Shown here piece by piece: positions 35,292-44,391 of a DNA stretch of 64,000 bases. This DNA comes from Aliishimia sp963721175 (GTDB lineage Bacteria > Pseudomonadota > Alphaproteobacteria > Rhodobacterales > Rhodobacteraceae): NCBI GenBank assembly GCA_963721175.1, contig CAVRIG010000017.1, positions 124,001 to 188,000 on the forward strand, read 5' to 3'. The notes beneath the pieces are model-generated. The model worked only from the letters and a program-made list of their open reading frames with translations. It did no database searches and was not told the DNA's origin. Position 1 is the stretch's first letter, and every line of letters begins with the position of its first letter. Position numbers and translations under genes: made by a program.

Positions 35292-36548
35292 ATGGCCGAG
35301 CTTGATTGGCACGCGGAACGCAGCGACCTCGATGGGCTCGCACTTCTCGACCGTGCCCCGCAAGACGAAGGCATCGACCTCGTCGCCGTGCGGGCGTGGC
35401 GACAGGGGCGCGTGCGCGCCGAAATGGCGGCGCGCGGCATTGATGCGATCATCCTGATGGATCCGGTGAACATCCGCTATGCCACCGGCGCGCGGAACAT
35501 GCAGGTGTTCTCGATGCGCAACGGCCCATCGCGCTATCTCGTGATGACTGCGGACCGGGCGATCATCCACGAATTCACCGGCTCCCTGCACCTGCCGAAG
35601 GGGCTCGAGACCATCGACGAGATACGCCCCGCGTCCACTGCAAGCTTCGTCGCGGCCGGGCCCGATATCGCTTCGCGCGAGCGGACCTGGGCACGCGAAA
35701 TGGCGGCCACGCTGCGCGAGTTGGTTGGCGCCAACCCGAAGGTCGGCATCGAACGCATGAACGGTGGCACGACGCTGGCGCTGGCGGAGGCGGGCATTCA
35801 CCTCGTCGACGCGCAGGAACCGGTGGAGATGGCGCGCGCCATAAAGTCGGCCGAGGAAATGAAATGCGTCAACGCCTCGCTCAGGGCCACCGAACAAGGC
35901 GTGGCGGAACTGCGCGCGGCGATCCGGCCCGGCCTGACCGAGGCGGAGCTCTGGTCGGTCCTGCACCGATCGATCATCGCGCAGAACGGCGACTACGTCG
36001 AAACGCGGCTGCTGAACTCCGGCGAACGCACCAATCCGTGGTTTCAGGAGACCGGCGCGAAGATTATCGGCCCGAACGAACTGATCGCCCTCGATACCGA
36101 TGTGGTGGGCTGTCACGGGTATTATTCGGATTTCTCGCGCACCTTCCACGCCGGGCCGGGCAAGCCGACGGCGAAGCAGCGCGATCTATACAAGGTCGCG
36201 CATGAGCAGGTGCACCACAACATGGCCATCCTGCGGCCCGGCATGTCCTTCCGCGACTATGCCGACGCGGCGTGGGACATTCCGGAGTGTTACTATGCCC
36301 ACCGCTATTACCTTTCGGCGCATGGCTGCGGGATGACGGGCGAGTATCCATATCTCTATCACCGCGGAGATTTCCCGGACGCAGGCTACGACGGAGAGAT
36401 CAAACCCGGCATGACGATCTGCGTCGAGAGCTTCATCGGCGAGGAGACCGGCGGCGAGGGCGTGAAGCTCGAGCAGCAATTGCTGATCACGGAGACCGGG
36501 ACCGAAGTGCTGTCGCGGTTTCCGTTCGAGGACGCGCTGCTGGAGTGA
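35292..36548 (+). CDS. M24-family metallohydrolase, DddP-like
   Basis: A 418-residue creatinase/aminopeptidase-P fold protein whose blocks (ILMDPVNIRYATGARNMQVF, ARAIKSAEEMKC, RLLNSGERTNPWFQETG, EIKPGMTICVESFIGEE, VKLEQQLLITETG) closely resemble the DMSP lyase DddP. The six metal ligands are present: D268, D270, D280, H344, E379 and E394. The aspartate six residues after the ligand histidine, which I recall as essential in DddP, is glycine here (AHGCGMTGEYP, G350). It may therefore be a peptidase or another C-O/C-N lyase rather than a DMSP lyase. Cytoplasmic and monocistronic. Confidence 0.85.
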   Translation: MAELDWHAERSDLDGLALLDRAPQDEGIDLVAVRAWRQGRVRAEMAARGIDAIILMDPVNIRYATGARNMQVFSMRNGPSRYLVMTADRAIIHEFTGSLHLPKGLETIDEIRPASTASFVAAGPDIASRERTWAREMAATLRELVGANPKVGIERMNGGTTLALAEAGIHLVDAQEPVEMARAIKSAEEMKCVNASLRATEQGVAELRAAIRPGLTEAELWSVLHRSIIAQNGDYVETRLLNSGERTNPWFQETGAKIIGPNELIALDTDVVGCHGYYSDFSRTFHAGPGKPTAKQRDLYKVAHEQVHHNMAILRPGMSFRDYADAAWDIPECYYAHRYYLSAHGCGMTGEYPYLYHRGDFPDAGYDGEIKPGMTICVESFIGEETGGEGVKLEQQLLITETGTEVLSRFPFEDALLE

Positions 36549-36569
36549 CGGACGCTTTTCGTGTCCGCG

Positions 36570-37073
36570 TCAGAGCGCCTGCGACAGGGCCTCGAGATGC
36601 GCCCAGACGGCCGCGGCTTCGGGTCTCTGGATCCGCACGCTGAGGCCTTCGGAAAGCGCCGCCACAAGCGCGCCCTTCCCGGCGAACACGGTCGATGCGG
36701 AGGGCGAGCCCGCCGGCGCACTGAGGCAGGCCGATCGGATGGCCTCTGCGAGCGAACCGGTGATCGCCAGTTCGAGGAACAGGTCGTCGGCTGCCGACGC
36801 AGCGTAGCTGTTCTGCCAACCGCCGATGCCGAGCGGTTCGGCGGTGCAGAGCAGCGCGCTGTCGCGGGCGATGCGCAGAGCGAAGGGTCCGTGAGGCAAA
36901 GGCGCCAGCAGTCCCAGAACCGGCGCATCGGGGACCAGAGCCGCTATGGCCGCGCCCAGATCACCCGAGATTAGCGTGGCCCCTGCTGGCGGTCGGCAGA
37001 CGATGTCCAGCCCGTCGGCCGTGATCGTCTCGCCCGGCTCCGGCGTGTGCGTCGTCCAATCGCGGTCAGGCAT
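36570..37073 (-). CDS. soxG: Sarcosine oxidase gamma subunit
   Basis: A 167-residue subunit of heterotetrameric sarcosine oxidase, weakly GcvT-like. Blocks such as GGWQNSYAASAADDLFLELA and HGPFALRIARDSALLC match the small gamma chain by position more than by motif. The start at 37073 lies inside the last codons of soxA (8-nt overlap), showing translational coupling. It is the last gene of the tetR-soxB-soxD-soxA-soxG run. Confidence 0.75.
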   Translation of the reverse strand: MPDRDWTTHTPEPGETITADGLDIVCRPPAGATLISGDLGAAIAALVPDAPVLGLLAPLPHGPFALRIARDSALLCTAEPLGIGGWQNSYAASAADDLFLELAITGSLAEAIRSACLSAPAGSPSASTVFAGKGALVAALSEGLSVRIQRPEAAAVWAHLEALSQAL

Positions 37074-39904
37074 GAAGCCGCTCCCCGGCGGGATCGAGCG
37101 CACAAGGCGCCGTGACGGCCGCGCGCCGCGTCGCGCCGAGGTGGAATGCGGTCACGTCCCGCCCGATCAGGCCGCGGCCGCCCTCGATCATGGCAAGCGC
37201 GATCGGGCGGCCGAGGGTCGGGCTGACATAGCTCGATGTGACGAAACCCATCGACCGGCGCGGGCCGGTGTCGGGAATGATGTGCGCGCCGGTGGGCAGT
37301 GGATCGCCCTCCACCATCAGCCCCACGAGCTGGCGGCGATCCGCGCGCACGGCCTCCGGCGTGAAAAGCGACCGGCGGCCGAAATACTCGTCCTGCCGCG
37401 TCTCGCGCGGGCCGCCACGGCCGAGGTCATGGGGCATCGTGATCCCGTCCGTGTCCTTGCCTACCAGGATGAACCCCTTTTCGGCGCGCAGGATCATCAC
37501 CGCCTCGAGCCCGATCCAGATGCCGCCGACCTCCTGCCGCGCAGCATCCAGCGCTGCGTGCAGCGCGGCTCCATGACGGGCGGGAACGGAGAGTTCGTAA
37601 GAGCGGTCCCCGGTGAAGCTCACTCGGGCGACGCGCAGCGGGACATCGGACCAAATGGTCTCCAGCACGCCCATATGCGGCAACGCCTCATCGGTCAGGT
37701 CCGGCATTCCGGCCGCGCGCAGCAGCCCGCGGGAGGAAGGGCCGGACACGGTCAGCGTCACCCAATGCGCCGTCACATCATGAACAAAGACCTGCGTCGG
37801 ATCGAACCGGTCCTGCCGCGCTTCCTCGAGGATCATCCGGACCGATCCCACATGTGCGGAAGAGGCGGAGACGATGAACCGATCTTCGGCCAGACGCAGG
37901 ATCACGCCGTCGTCATGCACGATGCCCGTTTCCGACAGCATGAAGCCGTAGCGCGCACGCCCGGGCTTGAGCGTGGACATGCGGACGTAGCCGCAGAAAT
38001 CCAGAAGCGCCGACGCGCCGGGCCCCAGCACCTCTATCCGGCCCAGCGGTGTCGCGTCATAGAGGCCGGCGGTCTGGCGTGCGCTGCGTGCCTCGTCCTG
38101 CACCGACTGCGTCTCGTTCGAGCCATAGTGCGACGGGCGCAGCCAGCCGCCATATTCGCGGAACTGCGCCGACTTGGCTCTGTGCTGCGGCTCCAGCAGC
38201 AGGCGCTTGGGCGGGTCGAAGGCTTCGCCCCGGCGCATGCCCCCGATGACCGACAGCGGTACGGGGACGAAGGGCGGGCGGTAGGTGGTCGTCCCCGCCT
38301 CCTCGATGCTGCGGCCGGTCAGAGCAGCCATTGCGGCGAGGCCTGCGAAGTTCGCGCTACGGCCCTGGTCCGTTGCCATCCCGAGCGTCGTATAGCGCTT
38401 GAGATGCTCGACCGAGCGGTAGCCTTCCTGCGCCGCGAGCTTCACGTCCTTGAGGGTCACGTCGTTCTGCGGGTCGATCCAGACCCGGCCGGCGGTTGTC
38501 GGGTCCGGGCGAACGGGCGCAAGTCCCCAAACGTTGCCCGTCGCGCGCGGAACGGCGTCGGTGCCGCCGCCCGCCGCGTGGCCCTGCTCCAGCGCTGCGG
38601 CCAAGCCAAAGGCGCCGTTCGCCGCACCCACGGTCCGCAGGGGCGACGTCCCTGCGCGCGGAACCAGCGCGTCGCACCCCGGATCCAGATCGAGCTTGCC
38701 GCCCGCCTGGCAGTGCAAATGGACCGACGGGGTAAAGCCGCCGGAGACGAGCACCGTGTCGCACTCGAGATGCTTACCCTCAATCGTCACCGCGCCGACC
38801 TCGCGCCGGCCATGTGCGCGGGTGATCTCCGCACCGCGGATCAGGCGGACGCCCTCGGGCGCGTCCGGCGTCGCATCCCGCATGTCCGCCAGCGTCACAT
38901 GCGCCCCTGCGTCGGAGAGGGCCGCGGCGGTCGCATAGGTGGCATCGTTGCCGGTGGCGATGACGATGCGCCGCCCTGCCACGGCGCCATGGAGCCGCAG
39001 GTAATGCAGCGCCGCCTCCGCCGACATCACCCCGGGCAGGTCGTTGTTCGCGAACCAGAGCGGGCGTTCAATTGCCCCCGCCGCCAGCACGACCTCGTTC
39101 GCGCGCAGACGCCAGTGCCGGTCCGGCCTGCCCGATCGTCGTTCCCAGGCGGCGAAGGTGCCGTGGTCGAAGGCGCCCCAGAGCGTGGCGTCGATCATCA
39201 ACCGGCCACCCGCATCCAGAACCGCCGCTTTGGTGCAGGCGGCGAAATCCTGCCACGGCCCACCGTCGATCTCGCCGCCGCGCCAGCGCAGGGTGCCGCC
39301 GATCTCCGGTGCCTCCTCGACCAGACAGACGGCGCGGCCCGCGCGTGCGGCCGCATGAGCTGCCGCCAGCCCCGCGGGTCCCGCGCCGATCACCAGCAAG
39401 TCGCAAGTCGCGTTCATCTGCGGGATGTCGGGTGACGGGTGGTTTTGCGGATCCAGTACGCCGAGCCCGGCCATGCGGCGGATCATCGGCTCCCACCGCA
39501 TCCAGCCCAGGGCCATGAAAGTCTTGTAGTAGAAGCCCGCCGGCAGGAAACGGTGCGCGAGGTCGAGCAGGCCCATCCGGTCGCGCGCGGCATCTGGCGC
39601 GGTGTTGACCGAGCGGAGCGCGAGGCCGTCGCGCAGGGCCATCGTGGTGGCGCGAACGTTCGGCGTGGTGACTCCATTCTCGGTCACGTCGAAGATCGCG
39701 TTCGGCTCCTCCCCGCCCATGCCCCAGAGCCCGCGCGGTCGGTGATACTTGAAGCTGCGCCCGAGGATACGTGGCCCGTCCGCCAGCAGCGCCGAGGCCA
39801 GCGTGTCGCCGGCAAAGCCGCTCAGCGCATTGTCCGTCGAATGTGAAGGTCAGCGGGCGCGATCGGTCCACGTCGCCCAACGTCGGATGCCGCCAGCCGG
39901 TCAT
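37066..39904 (-). CDS. soxA: Sarcosine oxidase alpha subunit (one frameshift)
   Basis: About 945 residues. An N-terminal 2Fe-2S-like Fer2_4 domain (MTGWRHPTLGDVDRSRPLTF, ADGPRILGRSFKYHRPRGLW) precedes an NAD-binding pyridine nucleotide-disulfide oxidoreductase fold (LLVIGAGPAGLAAAHAAARAG) and a C-terminal tetrahydrofolate-binding GcvT domain (ARQTAGLYDATPLGRIEVLG, FTGDRSYELSVPARHGAAL). With soxBDG it oxidises sarcosine to glycine, passing the methyl carbon to folate. One base is misread near 39835 between FTFDGQ and the following ALSGFAGDTLAS; otherwise intact. Its start overlaps the soxD stop by four bases. Confidence 0.93.
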
Positions 39905-40167
39905 GCGCCCCGTCCCGGCAGAGCCGCGACCTCGATCACGGCGCGCGTGACGGTGTCGCGCGTCATGACGAAGAACTCGCCGCAGGTGAGGTGGACCCAG
40001 ACCTCGCGTGCCGGGCCGCGCGGAGCATCGTTCATGTGGAGGTATTGGGCCCAGTTTGCATCTGTGACGTCGGGCGCGGGTTCCGGCCGGTGTTTGCCGG
40101 CTTCGGCGGCGAAGTGAAATTCGGTCTCGTCGCGGGGGCCGCAGAAGGGGCAGGGGAAGCGTTGCAT
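39901..40167 (-). CDS. soxD: Sarcosine oxidase delta subunit
   Basis: An 88-residue zinc-binding delta chain. It begins MQRFPCPFCGPRDETEFHF with the Cys-x2-Cys zinc site and His, then YLHMNDAPRGPAREVWVHLT and CGEFFVMTRDTVTRAV. The length is exactly that of the family. It lies between soxB and soxA with an ATGA overlap to soxA and an AGAGGA site before its ATG. Confidence 0.95.
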   Translation of the reverse strand: MQRFPCPFCGPRDETEFHFAAEAGKHRPEPAPDVTDANWAQYLHMNDAPRGPAREVWVHLTCGEFFVMTRDTVTRAVIEVAALPGRGA

Positions 40168-40178
40168 GGGATCCTCTG

Positions 40179-41434
40179 CTAGTGCGCGATGCCGGAGCCC
40201 GCGGCCTCGTCAATGAGACGGCCCGCGCGCGAACCGGTCGAGGTCGAAGGGCGCGGCTGATCTCGTGATGGGTCCCCTCGGCCAGCAGATGCGCCAGCAG
40301 CCAGCCGCCGGCGGGGATCGCCTTGAACCCGCCGGTGCCCCAGCCACAATTGACGAAGAGGCCTTCGGGCCCGACCGGTCCGATCACGGGCGAGCTGTCG
40401 GGCACCACGTCCACAACCCCCGCCCATTGCCGCAGCAGCTTCAGCTGCGCGAAGGCGGGGAACATCTCCAGCAGCCCGGAGATCACGGTTTCCTGCGCCG
40501 GCAGATTGCCGCGCTGGCCATGCGTCGGCACGCGGTCGAGCCCGCCGCCGAAGACCAGCTCCCCCTTGTCGGACTGGCTGACATAGGTTCCGGTGCCGAG
40601 ATAGAGCAGCACCGTGTCGAGCATCGGCTTCACCGGCTCCGACACGAAGGCCTGCAGCGCATAGGTCTGGATCGGCAGCCGCGCACCCGCCATCGCCGCA
40701 AGGCCGGGCGTGGCACCTGCGGCCGTCAGCGCAACACGCGCTCGGCGCGGATCGTGCCTGTGTCCGTCTCCACGCCTGTCACCCGCCCGCCTTCGATCAG
40801 CAGGTCGGTCACGGTGCAGTTCTCCACGATGTCCACTCCGCGCGCGGAGGCCGCGCGGGCATAGCCCCACGCCACCGCGTCGTGCCGCGCGACCCCGGCG
40901 CGCCCCTGCCAGACGCCGCCGAGGCACCGGAACCGCGCGTCGGCGGTTTGATTCAGGAGCGGTATGCGGCGCACGGCCTCCTCCGGTCCCATCAGCGCGC
41001 CGTCGACGCCGTTGAGCTGCATCGCGTTGACGATCCGGGTGCAGATCTCCATCTGTGCCGGCGTGTGGGCCGCGATCAGCATGCCGCGCTGCGACAGCAT
41101 GACGTTGTAGTTCAACTCCGCGGCTGAGGCCCTCGTAGAGCCGGAGCGACAGATCGTAGAGTGCGACGCTTTCGGGATAGAAGTAGTTCGACCGCACGGC
41201 GGTCGTGTTGCGACCCGTGTTGCCGCCGCCGATCCAGCCCTTCTCCAGAACCGCGATGCGCGTCACACCGTGGTTCTTCGCCAGGTAGTAGGCTGTCGCG
41301 AGGCCGTGCCCGCCGCCGCCCACGATCACGGCGTCATAGGCCGGCTTGGGTCGCGCTTTGGTCCACGCAGTTTGCCATCCGCGATGACCGCGCAACCCTT
41401 CGCGCAGAAGGGAAAAGGCGGAATAGCGCGTCAC
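40179..41434 (-). CDS. soxB: Sarcosine oxidase beta subunit (multiple frameshifts)
   Basis: The flavin-bearing catalytic subunit. The GTG start at 41434 gives TRYSAFSLLREGLRGHRGWQ, then the FAD motif DAVIVGGGGHGLATAYYLAK, GWIGGGNTGRNTTAVRSNYF, SQRGMLIAAHTPAQMEI, GARLPIQTYALQAFVSEPVK and VNCGWGTGGFKAIPAGGWLL, ending IDEAAGSGIAH. These lie in different frames with breaks near 41128, 40735, 40255 and 40215; each repair restores the family sequence, so I infer sequence errors. The start overlaps the TetR stop (GTGA). It oxidises sarcosine through covalent FMN and non-covalent FAD. Confidence 0.92.
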
Positions 41435-42099
41435 CGCCCGGCCGCCTCCCGCGCGTAGTCGCAAAAGGCTTGCGTTTCTGTGGCCGAGGGCTTCACACCG
41501 GTGAAGGCGTAAAGATATCCATCGACCCGCGCCAGCCGTTCCTCCAGCGTCTCGTTCAGTTCCAGCGCATGATAGCCGATCTGCTGGTAGTAGAGCACGC
41601 GCGCGCGGATGTCGGCCTCCTCCGCGGGATAGCCATGACGCTCGAACATGGTCGCCAGTGCTTGGTGCCGGGCGGTGTCCGACCGGTCGATCACCCGTCG
41701 CACTGCACCGTCGCGGCGCGCCCATTCCCGCACCGCGAAATCGAGCTGATGGTTGAACCCGTCGGGATCGACGATGCTGCGGAAGAAGTTGCAGACCGCT
41801 TCGGTGATCGTCGCGGCCGGCACTTCGGACGCCCGTATCAGCGTGTCGGTGTTCGTCCGTTCCCACTCTGACAGGAGCTGTTCGAGCAGGTCGGCGCGGC
41901 TCTTGAAATACCAGTAGAACGAGGACCGCGAGACCTCGAGTCGGTTGCCGATGGTCAGGACCTTGACCTCCGACACGCCGTCGGACACCAGCAGGTCCAT
42001 CGCAACCTTGAGCCAGTCGTCGCGCGTGACCTTGACGTTGCCGGGCAGGGGTGCGTCTTCGGCTGCGACGTCTTGCGTCCGGGTGACATTTTCCGCCAT
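41431..42099 (-). CDS. TetR/AcrR-family regulator heading the sox operon
   Basis: A 222-residue TetR-type repressor. The N-terminal HTH is in VLTIGNRLEVSRSSFYWYFK (about 47-66), followed by the helical ligand domain (FRSIVDPDGFNHQLDFAVRE, YYQQIGYHALELNETLEERL). It is the first gene of the sox operon, with the soxB GTG overlapping its stop, so autoregulation in response to sarcosine or a related methylated amine is plausible. A perfect ten-base palindrome lies 64 bp upstream of its start. Confidence 0.85.
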   Translation of the reverse strand: MAENVTRTQDVAAEDAPLPGNVKVTRDDWLKVAMDLLVSDGVSEVKVLTIGNRLEVSRSSFYWYFKSRADLLEQLLSEWERTNTDTLIRASEVPAATITEAVCNFFRSIVDPDGFNHQLDFAVREWARRDGAVRRVIDRSDTARHQALATMFERHGYPAEEADIRARVLYYQQIGYHALELNETLEERLARVDGYLYAFTGVKPSATETQAFCDYAREAAGR

Positions 42100-42162
42100 G
42101 GCGTGCTCCGTCGCAACGGTCCTATCCCGTCCGCGCTGGAAGCTACCGGGCGCTTCGGCGAT

Positions 42163-42172
42163 TGTCTAGACA
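42163..42172. promoter_or_regulatory. Candidate TetR operator (TGTCTAGACA)
   Basis: A perfect palindrome TGTCTAGACA followed by GAGG and a further TGTCCA half-site, 64 bp upstream of the TetR start. The symmetry and position suit autoregulation of the sox operon. It is a guess from sequence alone. Confidence 0.35.
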
Positions 42173-42347
42173 GAGGTGTCCACCTCATTGCGATATGAAT
42201 GGTCTCGCTGCTTTCCTCTACCCTGGGACAAGGCAGCGGTGCTGGAGAGCGTCGGCCGGACCGGGCGCCTCGTCGCGGCCCACGAAAGCAGTATGGCCGA
42301 GATAGTCGCCGAAGGGTCGGGATCCGCAAGGTCACGACGTGCAGAGA

Positions 42348-42797
42348 CTACGGCAGGATTTTCCGGATCCTCGGGTGCTTCTGCGGGTTCTTCTGGAGGC
42401 TCGACAACAGGTCCACGAGATCCGGCTCGTCCACGGCCTCAGCCGCACCCTTGACCGAGAACCAGTGGCGCTTGCGCTCGCGCCGCTCTTTCCACCGGCG
42501 ACGCAGCTTGGTCACGTAAAGCGGGTAGAGATGCACGAGCACCGGCAGGCCGGACCCGTCCCCCATGATCTTGGTGTACCTGTAGGTGCCCACCGGCTTG
42601 TGCGACACCTTGCCGGTCACGCCCGCTTCCTCCAGGGCCTCGATCTCGGCGGCTTCCCAGCTTTTCTTGCCGTCGATGGGCCAGCCCTTGGGCATGATCC
42701 ATCTGCGCGTTTCGCGCGAGGTGATCAGCAGGACGCGCAGCTTGCCGCCATCGTAACGGATTGGAAGGGCGGCGTATTGCTCTTGACGCTGGGTCAT
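42348..42797 (-). CDS. Nudix hydrolase, diphosphoinositol/diadenosine-polyphosphate-like
   Basis: A 149-residue Nudix protein. It starts MTQRQEQYAALPIRYDGG (42797) and has RRWIMPKGWPIDGKKSWEAA followed by EIEALEEAGVTG, a Nudix box that keeps the EEAG core but lacks the usual arginine. The C-terminal RRRWKERRERKRHWF is very basic. The MPKGWP form resembles the group acting on diphosphoinositol or dinucleoside polyphosphates. It is divergent from homospermidine synthase across about 155 bp. Confidence 0.8.
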   Translation of the reverse strand: MTQRQEQYAALPIRYDGGKLRVLLITSRETRRWIMPKGWPIDGKKSWEAAEIEALEEAGVTGKVSHKPVGTYRYTKIMGDGSGLPVLVHLYPLYVTKLRRRWKERRERKRHWFSVKGAAEAVDEPDLVDLLSSLQKNPQKHPRIRKILP

Positions 42798-42954
42798 GGC
42801 GCCATGGCCTATGCGCAATGGGAAACGCCCGCAACCGCCAAAGTACCAGCGTACGCATCCGAATTGAAGTCCCCGGGCCGATCGAAGGTTACACCTCGAA
42901 TTGCCCTGACCGGCGATGACATGTATTGCGGGCGAAACCGCAAGGAGGGCACGC

Positions 42955-44376
42955 GTGACACAGAACTACCCCGTCTATGGCCGGATCGACGGACCCATCG
43001 TCATCATCGGCTTCGGATCCATCGGAAAGGGCACCTGGCCGCTGATCGAACGGCATTTCGATTACGATGCGTCGAAGCTGACGGTGATCGAACCCGATCC
43101 GTCGCAGGCCAATTTCCTGCGCCAGCACAAGTTGAACCATCTCAGCGTCGCGCTGACGCCGGACAATTACCGCGAGGTCCTGGGCGATCTTTTTCCCGAC
43201 GGCAAAGGGTTCTGCGTCAACCTGTCGGTCGACACCTCGTCGCTCGACATCATGACCTATCTGCGTGAGCTTGGCGTGCTCTACATCGACACCGTGGTGG
43301 AACCCTGGGCGGGGTATTACTTCGGCACCAACGACAATGCGGCGCGCACGAACTACGCGCTGCGTCAGGCGGTGCGGGACGAGAAGGCGCGCAATCCCGG
43401 CGGAACGACGGCGGTCAGCTGCTGCGGCGCCAATCCGGGCATGGTGAGCTGGTTCGTCAAGGAGGCGCTGCTCACGCTCGCGCGCGATACTGGCCGCGAG
43501 GTGGAGATGCCCGCGGATCGCAACGGCTGGGCCCGTCTGATGCAATCGCTGGGCGTGAAGGGCGTGCACATCGCCGAACGCGACACCCAGGCGCGCCGCG
43601 TGCCGCGCCCGCGCGGGGTCTTCGTGAACACCTGGTCGGTCGAGGGCTTCATCTCCGAAGGGTTCCAGCCCGCCGAACTCGGCTGGGGCACGCACGAGAC
43701 GTGGTTCCCCGAAAACGGCCACACGCAGGATTATGGCTGCCAGGCGGGGATCTGGCTCGAACGCCCCGGCGCCATCACCCGCGTCCACACATGGTGCCCG
43801 ACGCCCGGGCCGCAATTCGGCTTTCTCGTCACGCATAACGAGGCGATCTCGATCTCGGACTACTACACCGTCGGGGAGGGCGCCGAGCCCGAGTACCGGC
43901 CGACCTGCCACTATGCCTACCACCCCTCCGACGACGCGGTCCTGTCATTGCACGAGATGTTCGGGTCGGGCACGCAGCAGACGAAGCACCATATCCTGAC
44001 CGAGGACGAGATCGTCGAAGGCATCGACGAACTGGGCGTGCTTCTGTTCGGGCACGAGAAGAACGCGCTCTGGTACGGCTCGCGCCTGTCGAACGAGGAG
44101 GCCCGCGATCTGGCGCCGCATCAGAACGCGACCGGGCTGCAGGTCACGTCGGCGGTGCTGGCCGGCATGGTCTGGGCGCTGGAGAACCCGCGAGCCGGGA
44201 TCGTCGAGACGGACGAGATGGACCATGTTCGCTGCCTCGAGGTCCAGCGGCCGTACCTGGGACCGGTCGAGGCGCATTACACCGACTGGACCCCGCTTCA
44301 GGATCGGTGGGTCCAGTTTCCCGAGGATATCGACGAAAGCGATCCCTGGCTCTTCCGGAACGTCCTCGCGAGCTGA
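42955..44376 (+). CDS. hss: Homospermidine synthase
   Basis: A 473-residue NAD-dependent homospermidine synthase, condensing two putrescines (or putrescine and spermidine) to sym-homospermidine. It has the Rossmann motif IIGFGSIGKGTWPLIERHF, YIDTVVEPWAGYYFG, SCCGANPGMVSWFVKEAL, ETWFPENGHTQDYGCQAGIW and PGPQFGFLVTHNEAISISDYY. GTG at 42955 is chosen because AAGGAGG lies about seven bases upstream; the longer frame adds 13 atypical residues. The product is a common alphaproteobacterial polyamine. Monocistronic, convergent with the CocE-type gene. Confidence 0.94.
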   Translation: MTQNYPVYGRIDGPIVIIGFGSIGKGTWPLIERHFDYDASKLTVIEPDPSQANFLRQHKLNHLSVALTPDNYREVLGDLFPDGKGFCVNLSVDTSSLDIMTYLRELGVLYIDTVVEPWAGYYFGTNDNAARTNYALRQAVRDEKARNPGGTTAVSCCGANPGMVSWFVKEALLTLARDTGREVEMPADRNGWARLMQSLGVKGVHIAERDTQARRVPRPRGVFVNTWSVEGFISEGFQPAELGWGTHETWFPENGHTQDYGCQAGIWLERPGAITRVHTWCPTPGPQFGFLVTHNEAISISDYYTVGEGAEPEYRPTCHYAYHPSDDAVLSLHEMFGSGTQQTKHHILTEDEIVEGIDELGVLLFGHEKNALWYGSRLSNEEARDLAPHQNATGLQVTSAVLAGMVWALENPRAGIVETDEMDHVRCLEVQRPYLGPVEAHYTDWTPLQDRWVQFPEDIDESDPWLFRNVLAS

Positions 44377-44391
44377 CGCCGCCGTGCTGCG

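Noticed and set aside
35292..36548. Calling the M24 gene dddP (DMSP lyase)
   Set aside because: The aspartate after the metal-ligand histidine is replaced by glycine, so the lyase activity cannot be assumed; kept as DddP-like.
36548..36575. Terminator hairpin between the M24 gene and soxG
   Set aside because: The stem is short and imperfect, and it overlaps the soxG end; support is too weak.
36946..39435. Long plus-strand open frame (829 codons)
   Set aside because: Antisense to soxA, which carries clear FAD and GcvT domains; the plus frame has no family motif.
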